A DNA stretch of 64,000 bases from Paenibacillus polysaccharolyticus (GTDB lineage: Bacteria; Bacillota; Bacilli; Paenibacillales; Paenibacillaceae). The stretch lies in contig NZ_FMVM01000002.1 in NCBI RefSeq assembly GCF_900102085.1, positions 431,616 through 495,615 of the forward strand, given 5' to 3'. Positions within the stretch are counted from its first letter, which is position 1. Every line of letters starts with the position of its first letter. The position numbers were made by a program, and so were the translations under genes. Positions 1 through 7,574 of this stretch are shown piece by piece. The notes beneath the pieces were generated by a model that saw only the letters and a program-made list of their open reading frames with translations, was not told the origin of the DNA and searched no databases.

Positions 1-95
1 CTCAAAGAATGTCTCTTTTGAAAATCAAAAGGCATTTGATGATATGTTCTTTGATAACAATTCAGTATTCAAAATGTAGGCTAGGGGGCGTTTTT

Positions 96-905
96 ATGTT
101 GTTAGAAAGTATTTTGCTCGGCGGGGCAGTCAGCAGTACCGTAGCGAGGATGATAAAGGCAGATAAGTTAAATGAAAAGGCTGAAAGTGTTAATGTCCGT
201 TCGTTTGAACGAGTAGTGGAGGCAGAAGAAAAGGTCAAAATACAAAGTTCAAAAACGCAAGCCAGCATTCAAAAGCTTATCAATCGAAAACGGGGTATAT
301 ATAAAACTTCAATTGTAAACTTTTTAGAGCTGTACAGAAATCTACAGAAAATTGAAATGGAGGAGGGAGCGGGATTAAAGGAATTGCGTTCTTCTTTTCT
401 ATCTCCAATTGCTGTTGAATCAATGAATAAGATGGTTGGAGTATCTAAAAGTGAACTATCTGATTCTCAAGTTTTTTCTACTTACATATTTTCAGGAATT
501 GCCGGAGTGATAAAAAAAGAAGCAGAGATGAACTTGTCTGCAGCTAATGCCCGTAGCTCGCAATCATTCATGATTGAAAAACAAGCAGAGACAATTTGCA
601 TTGCTCTGGATGCTATATTCCAGCGTTCAGAACATATCTGTGATGTTCTACGGAATTTAAATGCATTATTTATCAGATCATTGCAACAATGTAGATCAAT
701 TATCCAACGTAACGATAACGAAAAAAATCAATATTCGCAAAAAGACAGGGAAGCTTTCATGATTTGTTTCAACTTTGCCAAAGGAATCAAAGATATATTG
801 GATGTTCCTCTACTTGATGAGACTGGTGAAATTAACTTGAAATCACTTGAATTGATAGAAACAGGAGAGGCTTTTCTTAACAAAATGAAGAAAATAAATA
901 TTTGA
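96..905 (+). CDS. Unrecognised protein, first gene of a three-gene accessory operon
   Basis: 269 aa from the ATG at 96, which has a purine-rich GGCTAGGGGG stretch upstream; the open frame extends further upstream but without a better start. The N-terminus is short and hydrophobic (LLESILLGGAVSSTVA), followed by a long helical, Lys/Glu-rich stretch (about residues 20-110) that could be coiled coil, then a mostly helical C-terminal half. I see no catalytic motif and do not recognise a family. It ends 17 nt before the ferredoxin-domain gene, so the two are almost certainly co-transcribed. The region is visibly AT-rich compared with nirB downstream, which suggests acquisition by transfer. Genes to the left of the window may belong to the same operon. 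Confidence 0.75.
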   Translation: MLLESILLGGAVSSTVARMIKADKLNEKAESVNVRSFERVVEAEEKVKIQSSKTQASIQKLINRKRGIYKTSIVNFLELYRNLQKIEMEEGAGLKELRSSFLSPIAVESMNKMVGVSKSELSDSQVFSTYIFSGIAGVIKKEAEMNLSAANARSSQSFMIEKQAETICIALDAIFQRSEHICDVLRNLNALFIRSLQQCRSIIQRNDNEKNQYSQKDREAFMICFNFAKGIKDILDVPLLDETGEINLKSLELIETGEAFLNKMKKINI

Positions 906-922
906 TATAAGGAGAAAATTGA

Positions 923-2641
923 ATGCAACAGTTAATGAAAAGAATTGCCGTATCAGATAAATGTGTAGCTTGTGGATCATGTGTTGTAAATTCTGAATTT
1001 CTAACAGAAACCCCTGAGGGTTTTGCCATACCTGTTGATCCAGGATTAATTACCGAAGTGCAGTATCTTGATTTTAAAGAAGTAGAGGTAAGCTGTCCCG
1101 TTCAGGCCATATCTGTAGAAGATGAATATATCACAGGACATAGTGGGTCTGAGGCACTTGTAAAGCTCAAAGCTTTGATCTCCGAAAAACTGGATAACTT
1201 TTCAATTCCTTATCCCTCCCAATCAGATTATGATTTTGTTGAGAACAACTATGAAGCTCCTCCACTATTAACTAAAGACATGTCTGCCAAAGTGTATAAC
1301 TCATACGATAAGGCAGATAGAGAAGGCTTTAATGCCTTTAAAGATACGATGTACTCCCAGCAAAAAGCACTTATTCAGGCAGTTTGTATTAATTACAAGA
1401 CTAAACAACTCAAGAAGTTTTCCTATTATAATAAAACTGAAGGAAATTACTTTTATGATATCAATCGAGAAATAGCTAAAACGCTAGGAGAAGTAGTTGT
1501 ATTAGGGCAAGCGATCTCTAACAATCAGCTAAATCTCCCTGCCGATTTTAGTGAGTTTGACGTTGGTCCTGATTTTGGCTTTGAAGGAGAATCTTATTGT
1601 TATCGGTTGAGGCATTTGGAGCGATACGATTGGAATACCGGAATGAAAGAGGCTGAATTTTTCAAAACTTACATCAACGTTGAAGATTACGGAGATGGCT
1701 ACAAATATTCACTAGTCGAGGCCGAAAAGACATTCCGTGAATACATTGTATTTGGGCTCTCTATGCAAATGTATAAAGAGTTAGATCCGAAAATTGAAAC
1801 ATTGTATAAGAAATATTCAGAAGTATTCCAGGAGACATTAAATAAAAAGTTAAGCCTTTTAAAATCCGAACTGAAAAAACACATTAATTTAGAAAGTTCA
1901 CCAAATGTCAATCAAGATGCAATTATTCAACAAATTAAATCTCTCGTGAATGAAACTAAGTCAATCCCATTAAAAAAGGAATCTGTCTTTCGCTCAATTG
2001 ATACAGATTATGACAGCTCTTTTCGTTTTTCATCTCACAGTAAAGCGAGTGAGGCAGCACAAAATCGTGTTTGGCGGCTGTATAAAGAATGCTCAAATTA
2101 TTTAGAAATTGGAAATGCAGATAGAATTAGTTTTGACTTAGCAAATAAGTATCAGACTCAACTGGAAAGTACGGTCAATACATTTAAGAAGAAGCTACAA
2201 GCGATTTATGATAAACATGGTATGGCTTATCCTAATTTCACATTGGAGCTTGATTGCGGAGCGTATATCATACTTGTAGATCTGTCAGATTATAATCAAG
2301 TAACTTCTCACATAAATGGGGGTATTCGCGAATTCATAGATGAAAATGTAATAGGCTGGGGCAGAGGGATAGATAAGGAAAACTACTTCTCTTATAGTGA
2401 TCTAAGCTATGATGTAATAGAATCTATTACATGGAAGCAAGGCTTATTTGGAGAGAAAGAAGTTCCTGTCTTCTGCTATCATTACTTCAGTGGAGAATTT
2501 CTAAGTGGTTTTTATAGAGCTATTGAAGCTTGTTGTGATTATGTATTTGAGAGTGGTTATATGAGAACCTTGGTATTCAAGGTCTACGAATCTTTGCAAC
2601 AAGAAGTGAAACAAAAAATTATACCTACATTAAAAAAATGA
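923..2641 (+). CDS. Large unrecognised protein with N-terminal single-cluster ferredoxin domain
   Basis: 572 aa, ATG at 923 with AAGGAGA 7 nt upstream. Residues 7-68 read as a small monocluster ferredoxin: C14, C17 and C20 in the pattern KCVACGSC, then C58 in SCPVQAI, i.e. the four ligands of one [4Fe-4S] cluster. The remaining ~500 residues have no family I recognise. They contain a Lys/Glu-rich helical segment around residues 280-350 and Trp/Tyr/Cys-rich C-terminal strands (FCYHYF, ACCDYVF). A ferredoxin module on so long a tail suggests a redox-sensing or electron-accepting subunit rather than a free electron carrier; this is inference. It is co-oriented with and close to the genes at 96 and 2719. 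Confidence 0.8.
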   Translation: MQQLMKRIAVSDKCVACGSCVVNSEFLTETPEGFAIPVDPGLITEVQYLDFKEVEVSCPVQAISVEDEYITGHSGSEALVKLKALISEKLDNFSIPYPSQSDYDFVENNYEAPPLLTKDMSAKVYNSYDKADREGFNAFKDTMYSQQKALIQAVCINYKTKQLKKFSYYNKTEGNYFYDINREIAKTLGEVVVLGQAISNNQLNLPADFSEFDVGPDFGFEGESYCYRLRHLERYDWNTGMKEAEFFKTYINVEDYGDGYKYSLVEAEKTFREYIVFGLSMQMYKELDPKIETLYKKYSEVFQETLNKKLSLLKSELKKHINLESSPNVNQDAIIQQIKSLVNETKSIPLKKESVFRSIDTDYDSSFRFSSHSKASEAAQNRVWRLYKECSNYLEIGNADRISFDLANKYQTQLESTVNTFKKKLQAIYDKHGMAYPNFTLELDCGAYIILVDLSDYNQVTSHINGGIREFIDENVIGWGRGIDKENYFSYSDLSYDVIESITWKQGLFGEKEVPVFCYHYFSGEFLSGFYRAIEACCDYVFESGYMRTLVFKVYESLQQEVKQKIIPTLKK

Positions 2642-2718
2642 TAATTTCTTTAGTGATGATCTACAAAGTAGATAACTTGAATTTTTTAATGTACATAGTT
2701 TGATGTGGGAGGGGAAGT

Positions 2719-3366
2719 ATGGAGAAAGATAATGAATTGCTTTTACGTAAAGCTTATGAAAAACTGAAGATTGAATTATCTCAACCTGAAAACCAATATA
2801 TTGAGCGCTCTGCTGTGCAGTTATTGGATGAGTTAAGCCAAGAAGTTCTTAACTGGAATATTAATGATACAATCTCCATATTCGATAAGTATTGGACAGC
2901 CACAAGAGCCAATGATATTTCAAAAGAGGGCACAGCTAAAATTTTCCGTTCAGAATTCAATAATATATTTCTTAAAGATCAAGATGTGCAGAATAAGATT
3001 CAAAGTTTAATTTTACTTCGCTTGCAAGAACCGCTTGACTACCGTCTTATTAGTAAAATTGCAAATGTTAAATTAATTGAGCAACTAAATAGAATCCCGT
3101 TTGAAAATGGTAGACCACTTTTCTACGTACATCGTTTAGAGATTATGATTTTTCCGCAGCTGTTTACTACTATAGCTGATAGAAATAAATTGGATAAAAC
3201 AGCAAAACTACTTGGTATTAAAAGTGATAAAGTCGCTTTTGAACGTGTACAGTATCAAATCCGTGAAAAGGTAAACGACTTTATTCACAATGAGAGACTA
3301 AGTCAAGAAAGCGAATTTATAAAAAGTGCAATTGCCTGGTGGTTACTTGAAGTAGGAAATAATTAA
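2719..3366 (+). CDS. Unrecognised protein, third gene of the accessory operon
   Basis: 215 aa, ATG at 2719 with GGGAGGGG 5 nt upstream, 77 nt after the ferredoxin-domain gene. The predicted protein is largely helical and charged, without a signal peptide, membrane segment or recognisable active-site motif. The C-terminus (AIAWWLLEVGNN) is aromatic. Codon and base use match its two upstream neighbours. A hairpin element at 3411-3482 follows and would terminate the operon. No function is assigned. Confidence 0.75.
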   Translation: MEKDNELLLRKAYEKLKIELSQPENQYIERSAVQLLDELSQEVLNWNINDTISIFDKYWTATRANDISKEGTAKIFRSEFNNIFLKDQDVQNKIQSLILLRLQEPLDYRLISKIANVKLIEQLNRIPFENGRPLFYVHRLEIMIFPQLFTTIADRNKLDKTAKLLGIKSDKVAFERVQYQIREKVNDFIHNERLSQESEFIKSAIAWWLLEVGNN

Positions 3367-3703
3367 TTAAGTAACATGTATAATGTACGTGTATTATAAA
3401 AGTTATAAACGATGAACAAGAACATCTTCCTATTGAAGTCGCTATTATAAGCGGCTTTTTTATTTCGTCGTTACAAGTTCTTATCCTACGCCAAGGACAA
3501 AAAGCGTATTTAGGTAAGGATTTTTTGGGAGAAATACGCATTATAGATTAACAAACTGTGTTTTTGAAGGTAAACAAAGGCTGCTAAGCATTACAAAATT
3601 GAAATTTAGTAATAAAACTAGCCGCTGAGGGACACGAACCTGTTTCAATTCCTGATTAGCGACAATTCATAAATACTAAAAGTCTTTATATACGCGATAT
3701 ATT
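3367..3703. other. Gene-free stretch with two short repeat elements
   Basis: No supported gene. It contains a terminator-like repeat element (3411-3482) and a second, rearranged copy of the same sequence parts (3621-3663, with GAGGGACACGAAC followed by ATTAGCGAC). Short open frames here lack ribosome sites. Confidence 0.6.
3411..3482 (+). repeat. Hairpin repeat element ending the accessory operon
   Basis: An inner stem AAGTCGC (3436-3442) pairs with GCGGCTT (3451-3457) and runs into T6, which is terminator-like. It lies inside an outer inverted repeat AAGAAC (3418-3423)/GTTCTT (3477-3482). The same architecture recurs at 10565-10640, and parts of it at 3621, 5311, 10655 and 34443. Confidence 0.65.
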
Positions 3704-4363
3704 CTAAACGGAATGGTTTCCATCGACCTTATTACTTCCTGATTCTGTTAAACTCCATTTTTCTATCATTTCTCCAATACATGGCATAAAAACATTTAAA
3801 ATGGCCCCACTGAAGCAGACAGCCAGTGCAGTTCCTATACCTATGGGTCCATTAAAAATGAATGCCATGAACAGGATTACAACATTAATCAGAGTTCTCG
3901 CAAAAAATATATTCGTTCGAGTTATTTTTTGTAGTGAGAGTGTTAATCGATCGATCGGAATCGGTGCAAAATTGGTCTGTAGATACATGGCCGTTCCTAT
4001 TCCTGCAACAACCAAACCAGAGCCGAAACACAAAAATTTCAAAAACAATAGATCAGGTGCCACCCAAGTCCGTAACAATAACAGCCAGAAATCAATACAA
4101 ATGCCTGTTATAAGTGCAGTTACTAAACCCAAATATTCAGGTTTCTGTTTTTGTAGCAACGAATTGAAAAATATCATAACTAGAGCGATGATAATCTCCC
4201 AGCTGCCAATAGTTAAACCTACGTTTAGGGACAATCCGACTAGAAGGGCGTCGAATGGAGAGCTTCCAAGCTCTGATTGTATGGTCAACGTAATGCCAAG
4301 AGTTAGAATTAAGATACCTATTGCGTAAATTAAATATTGATTTACACGTGATAACGGCATCAT
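3704..4363 (-). CDS. YczE/YyaS/YitT-family membrane protein
   Basis: Reading from the ATG at 4363 gives a 219-aa polytopic membrane protein with about five to six hydrophobic segments. The YczE-family start (hydrophobic LIYAIGILILTLGITLTIQSELGSSPFDALLVGLS split over two helices, with the G-x-x-P-x-D-A motif) is clear. Homologues are small integral membrane proteins of unknown transport role. The frame is open upstream into an acetyltransferase sequence, giving an apparent 362-aa fusion, but that joining results from a frameshift (see the pseudogene at 4360-4792). The original arrangement was ATGA overlap of two genes, implying translational coupling. The true start could also be the second ATG at 4360. 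Confidence 0.7.
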   Translation of the reverse strand: MMPLSRVNQYLIYAIGILILTLGITLTIQSELGSSPFDALLVGLSLNVGLTIGSWEIIIALVMIFFNSLLQKQKPEYLGLVTALITGICIDFWLLLLRTWVAPDLLFLKFLCFGSGLVVAGIGTAMYLQTNFAPIPIDRLTLSLQKITRTNIFFARTLINVVILFMAFIFNGPIGIGTALAVCFSGAILNVFMPCIGEMIEKWSLTESGSNKVDGNHSV

Positions 4364-4792
4364 TTCGATAATAATTCTTTTACCATTAGATAATGCGGAA
4401 TTCCATCTTCCATAAATACATCGGAGGTCGTCTTGTATGTGATAAAACCCCTCTGCATGTGTCTGTCCGTGTAATTTAACTTTGGATATTCCTTTATTTT
4501 CTGCAATTTCTTCCAGTGATCTAACGATTAATTTCCCAAGACCGTATTGGCGATAAGGTTTTAAGATACATATTCGATCGAGTTTACCTACGCCATCTTG
4601 AATAATAATTCTGCCTGTTCCGGCGGGTAGTTCATTAAAATAGACCAGGATGTGCTCACACTGTCCATCTAAATTATCATAATCATCAAACTCATCTTCA
4701 AGTGGTACATTTTGTTCTTTCACAAACACCTCTTCTCTAATTTCAAAAGCGATCTTGAGCTCCTCAATGGAGTCTATTTTTTTTGATTTCAT
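4360..4792 (-). pseudogene. GNAT acetyltransferase with frameshifting deletion
   Basis: From the ATG at 4792 (AAAGGA upstream) the first ~118 residues are a standard GNAT domain (IREEVFVKEQNVPLEDEFD start, R-x-x-x-G-x-G/A CoA loop seen as YRQYGLGKLI). After TFYH-like residues GFYH the frame loses homology. The +1 frame, beginning at TAC 4437, continues perfectly as YKTTSDVFMEDGIPHYLMV and ends at a TGA at 4362-4360. GNAT proteins normally read GFYxKLGY here, so about 8 nt (for KLG) are missing near 4438. The result is a shifted frame that runs into the downstream YczE gene. It is a disrupted gene, or a sequencing error if the bases are wrong. Confidence 0.75.
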
Positions 4793-5011
4793 TTCTAATA
4801 ATCCTTTCAGAAATTCATTTTGTAATTAAAAACAAATTAAACGTCCTTTTAGATGATTATAAATGATAATATTTTTGTTGTAAATACAACAAAAATGGGG
4901 TAAGGGACTAGAATTACGAAAAGATGGTTCCGATCAAGGTAACCGATAGATGAATTAGCACCGTCTTTATGTGGGATGTCGCACTTCATATAGAAAGGGA
5001 TGAAATAGTTG

Positions 5012-5041
5012 TTTACTTGGATACGTATTGTGTCTTATAAT
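5012..5041 (+). promoter_or_regulatory. Promoter of the lasso-precursor transcript
   Basis: A perfect TATAAT (5036-5041) lies 18 nt after TTTACT (5012-5017, four of six matches to TTGACA). Transcription from here gives a ~100-nt leader before the ATG at 5146. An operator-like repeat lies in the spacer and another just downstream. Confidence 0.6.
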
Positions 5042-5067
5042 TTTCGAAAAGATACATATTGTATCTT
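5019..5067. promoter_or_regulatory. Two operator-like inverted repeats around the lasso promoter
   Basis: Copy 2, AAGATACATATTGTATCTT (5049-5067), has perfect 8-nt arms around TAT. Copy 1 at 5020-5034 (GATAC-GTATT-GTGTC) is an imperfect version overlapping the -35/-10 spacer. Their centres are 31 nt apart, about three helical turns, which fits a dimeric repressor binding on one face. The regulator is unknown; the TACA-n3-TGTA core is vaguely like BlaI/MecI sites. Confidence 0.5.
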
Positions 5068-5145
5068 AAAAGATTTGTATTGCGCAAGTAATGTAAGGGT
5101 GCTCGCGTCTTGGTTCTAGTTTTTGTTGAAAGGAGGGGACAACTG

Positions 5146-5292
5146 ATGGAAACGAAAAAAGCGCCTTGGCAGGAACCGAAATTAGAGGTTCTGGATGTGC
5201 GACAGCAAACGATGGCTGGCCGTGGATACAAGCAAATTGATTGGATCTCCGAACATGATGCAGACCTCTATAATCCAGCGTCCTCAAGTTGA
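5146..5292 (+). CDS. Orphan paeninodin-type lasso peptide precursor
   Basis: 48 aa, ATG at 5146 behind a perfect AAAGGAGGGG. The leader (residues 1-23) has the paeninodin-family signature W8, P11, LEVLDV (13-18) and Thr22 at position -2 before the cut. The predicted core (25 aa) starts with Ala24. Counting from it, Asp32 is core residue 9, the right place for a nine-residue macrolactam ring between the Ala1 amine and the Asp9 side chain, as in paeninodin. The core ends in Ser-Ser-Ser; in paeninodin the C-terminal Ser is phosphorylated by a cluster kinase. No lasso cyclase, RiPP-recognition protein, leader protease, kinase or ABC exporter gene is visible here, so maturation would need enzymes encoded elsewhere. 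It has its own promoter (5012-5041) and terminator (5311-5336). Confidence 0.82.
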   Translation: METKKAPWQEPKLEVLDVRQQTMAGRGYKQIDWISEHDADLYNPASSS

Positions 5293-5310
5293 AAATCGTA
5301 TTCTTGCGCA

Positions 5311-5336
5311 AAAGGTCGCCTGTGGGCGGCTTTTTC
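5311..5336 (+). terminator. Rho-independent terminator of lasso precursor
   Basis: Stem AAAGGTCGCC (5311-5320), loop TGTG, GGCGGCTTTT (5325-5334) running into T5. It is followed at 5348-5363 by GAGGGACAAGAATGTG, the conserved part of the dispersed repeat. Confidence 0.75.
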
Positions 5337-5401
5337 GATGCTATGATGAGGGACAAGAATGTGTTGTGTAATTCATTATGCCGTTCGACAAACATTGTCT
5401 A

Positions 5402-5652
5402 AATAATGCCTCCACAAAAAAAATATTTCTCCAAAAAAGGCTTATACAGACAGTTCATAATATATAGCGGAGCTTGTTCCTTCAAATCCAATGGTTGAAA
5501 CACCTGTGATACACCAAGGTGGATGACAAACAAGTCACCTTTGGAAACCAAAATACATTGGCCCCAATCTAATGAAGGCCTTCTTCTTCGTATACATAAG
5601 CGATTTCAACAAAATCATGGTGATGCATCATCGTAAACGGCTCTTTTTTGAA
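5402..5652 (-). pseudogene. Remnant of an AraC-family regulator N-terminal cupin domain
   Basis: The minus strand from 5652 reads FKKEPFTMMHHHDFVEIAYV and then hits an in-frame TAG after GLH near 5567. After a one-base frame change near 5560 it continues as CILVSKGDLFVIHLGVSQVF and QPLDLKEQAPLYIMNCLYKP. This is the sugar-sensing cupin of AraC regulators (HHHDFVEIAYV and KGDLFVI are typical). The DNA-binding half is absent. It is a decayed gene between the lasso precursor and the methyltransferase. Confidence 0.75.
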
Positions 5653-5716
5653 TTATTTGTTATGCTAGAACAGCTTCTACACCATTTATAGTGTTGTGAG
5701 AGGGGATTGGGTCATT

Positions 5717-6541
5717 TTGAATACATCTAAACAAACGATGCCTCAGAATTCCAATGATCTTTTTAGTAAACTTGGAATTTATAGCGTCCAAAGTGTTTTT
5801 ATTATTTTTTTCTTGCTGTTAACCCCTGTCTACTATTTGAACAAATGGGACTTCAAACGTCACAAAAAACGGAAACCTTTCTACACTAGTAAATTGGTTC
5901 GATTGCAAGAGCGTTATCCGATTTTCTACGAATTGGCCATGTACGTTCAAAATTTCCCTATTCCTCGTAATGTCTACAAAGTTCTACCCCCTTTAAAGGG
6001 CGATGTTCTACAAGTGGGCTGTGGTACAGGTTTATTGAACAAGTATCTTCGCAAGCAGAAGGATGTTCGTTTTCTCAACATGGATCCGAATTTAAATGCT
6101 CTAAAACTTGGAAAAAAGTGGGGAAGGTTTGATTCTTATATCCATGCTTTCATTGATAAGCCGACTTCTTTACCTGACCATAGCTGCGATATGATTTTGT
6201 TTGCAAGAAGCTTCCATCACATTCGCTATCATAAAAAAGCCTTCATAGAGAGCTGCAGACTGTTACGTGACGGTGGATCTATTATTATTGCAGACCCGGT
6301 TGTTCTCAAGTCTCTTTCAGGTTCTGTAACGGACGGTGGATATATGGCGAACTCTTCGATTGATGGTGTAATTTGGAGATTTACCAAAGAAACATTAATT
6401 ACTCACATAGAGCGCTGTCTTCCTCCTGAATTAAAGATTGAATCCGTAACCGAAACGAGACAAGTGCATGTAACGAATTATAATTTATTTGTACCTCAGA
6501 CAGATATCGTAGTGGTCCTTCGAAAAAGAGAGGCTGTATAA
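5717..6541 (+). CDS. Membrane-anchored class I SAM-dependent methyltransferase
   Basis: 274 aa from a TTG at 5717, preceded by GAGAGGGGA at a good distance; an in-frame GTG at 5696 has no ribosome site. One hydrophobic segment lies near residues 20-42 (VFIIFFLLLTPVYY). Then comes a Methyltransf_11-type fold: motif I VLQVGCGTGLLN, the acidic end of strand 2 (LNMDPN), motif IV SCDMILFARSFHHI and post-motif LLRDGGSIIIADP. The substrate is unknown; small lipids or quinones are common for this architecture. It stands alone between the AraC remnant and an 11-bp terminator. A role in tailoring the lasso peptide is possible but unsupported. Confidence 0.75.
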   Translation: MNTSKQTMPQNSNDLFSKLGIYSVQSVFIIFFLLLTPVYYLNKWDFKRHKKRKPFYTSKLVRLQERYPIFYELAMYVQNFPIPRNVYKVLPPLKGDVLQVGCGTGLLNKYLRKQKDVRFLNMDPNLNALKLGKKWGRFDSYIHAFIDKPTSLPDHSCDMILFARSFHHIRYHKKAFIESCRLLRDGGSIIIADPVVLKSLSGSVTDGGYMANSSIDGVIWRFTKETLITHIERCLPPELKIESVTETRQVHVTNYNLFVPQTDIVVVLRKREAV

Positions 6542-6640
6542 AATGACAACTAAATCTATTTATGGTGTTTGAAATCTTTAGCATTATTCAATGTTTATCC
6601 GTTGTTCAGCCAGAAACATGTCTAGCGGATAAATTAGCTA

Positions 6641-6670
6641 AAGGTACCTCTCCACAGAGGTGCCTTTTTT
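6641..6670 (+). terminator. Terminator after methyltransferase gene
   Basis: Eleven-base-pair stem AAGGTACCTCT (6641-6651)/AGAGGTGCCTT (6656-6666) with a CCAC loop, running into T6 (6665-6670). Confidence 0.85.
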
Positions 6671-6685
6671 GGTTTATGATAACGT

Positions 6686-7315
6686 TCAGCCACTAAATAA
6701 TGATTTCCACCTGTTTCTAATCACTCCAGGCTCATTGTAGTGACTATTCTCAAGTTTTGGTTTTAACTTCCAAAAACCTTTTTCCCACTGTGAACAATCG
6801 GGTTCAATATATTGAAGTCCGCTAATTACAGAATCAATATCAGAAGGGGAGAGATCGATGAGTTCTTTTTTATGGAATAGGGCTGTAAAGCCGTGTTCAA
6901 TAGAAATTCTGCAGTTTTTGTTAAAATTAAGGGAATAGTATGAATGCCCATCTTTAGCATATTCATGTAGAATCTGAAGTATAGGAAGACCTACATATGA
7001 ATGGAGGTCCTCTATTTTTTTAGGATAAATCGATTGAAACGAGTGATTTTGTTCATCATATATCTCATAAGCAATGCCGTATAATTGCCATTCCAACAGA
7101 CTTTCTAAGAAGATTGTATATATCTCGTGAAAATTTTTTTTAACAAATTGAATTGTACTTAGATCTTCCGTGGTTAGTGCATATTTAGTATCGATAAACG
7201 TATTAAGCGAATATATCTCCGTATTAAATAAATCTACCGAAGCTTTAACCTCCAATGACCCTTCCCAACTTTCATATTTTTCGATGTATCGCAATTGATC
7301 TAATGTTCTGTTCAT
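6686..7315 (-). CDS. Unrecognised soluble protein
   Basis: 209 aa, ATG at 7315 with GAGGTG 5 nt upstream. It is acidic, rich in aromatic residues (WEGSLEVKAS, SQWEKGFWKLKPK), with no signal peptide or membrane segment. The size, aromatic/acidic composition and isolated position in AT-rich DNA are reminiscent of immunity-like or SUKH-neighbour proteins of polymorphic toxin systems, but no motif proves this and no toxin gene is adjacent. It converges on the methyltransferase terminator. Confidence 0.7.
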   Translation of the reverse strand: MNRTLDQLRYIEKYESWEGSLEVKASVDLFNTEIYSLNTFIDTKYALTTEDLSTIQFVKKNFHEIYTIFLESLLEWQLYGIAYEIYDEQNHSFQSIYPKKIEDLHSYVGLPILQILHEYAKDGHSYYSLNFNKNCRISIEHGFTALFHKKELIDLSPSDIDSVISGLQYIEPDCSQWEKGFWKLKPKLENSHYNEPGVIRNRWKSLFSG

Positions 7316-7574
7316 TGTTCACCTCATAATTAATCTTTATTGAACATACAGCTTTCTCATAAGAACTAATATCCTCCATGACAAGTAGGCAGAGAGAATC
7401 AGTGTTTTCTTGTCACTCTGTATTTTAACAAAAAAAGAGTTGCCCTATATAACCTTCTTTGATATAAATACAATAAATACTGCCAAAAATGGCTCAATTG
7501 TATATTTGATGTTTAGTAGGTTACAAGTTTTCTTTGTCATGGATAGGAATATATAGGTAGTAGGAGGTTTTAGC

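Larger units (their letters stand above)
4793..5145. other. Divergent promoter region between GNAT and lasso precursor
   Basis: No gene is supported. The right half holds the lasso promoter and its two operator-like inverted repeats (5012-5067); the left half holds the start region of the minus-strand GNAT gene. Otherwise it is AT-rich sequence with nothing recognised. Confidence 0.5.

Noticed and set aside
3704..4792. A genuine GNAT-YczE two-domain fusion protein
   Set aside because: The true acetyltransferase C-terminus is readable in the +1 frame and ends in an ATGA overlap with the membrane gene, so the fusion is a frameshift product.
5066..5395. Minus-strand 109-codon frame over the lasso precursor
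   Set aside because: No ribosome site, overlaps the precursor, its terminator and promoter, and resembles no family.
5717..6541. Methyltransferase as a confirmed lasso tailoring enzyme
   Set aside because: It lies beyond the lasso terminator and a pseudogene, carries a membrane helix, and no lasso enzymes accompany it.
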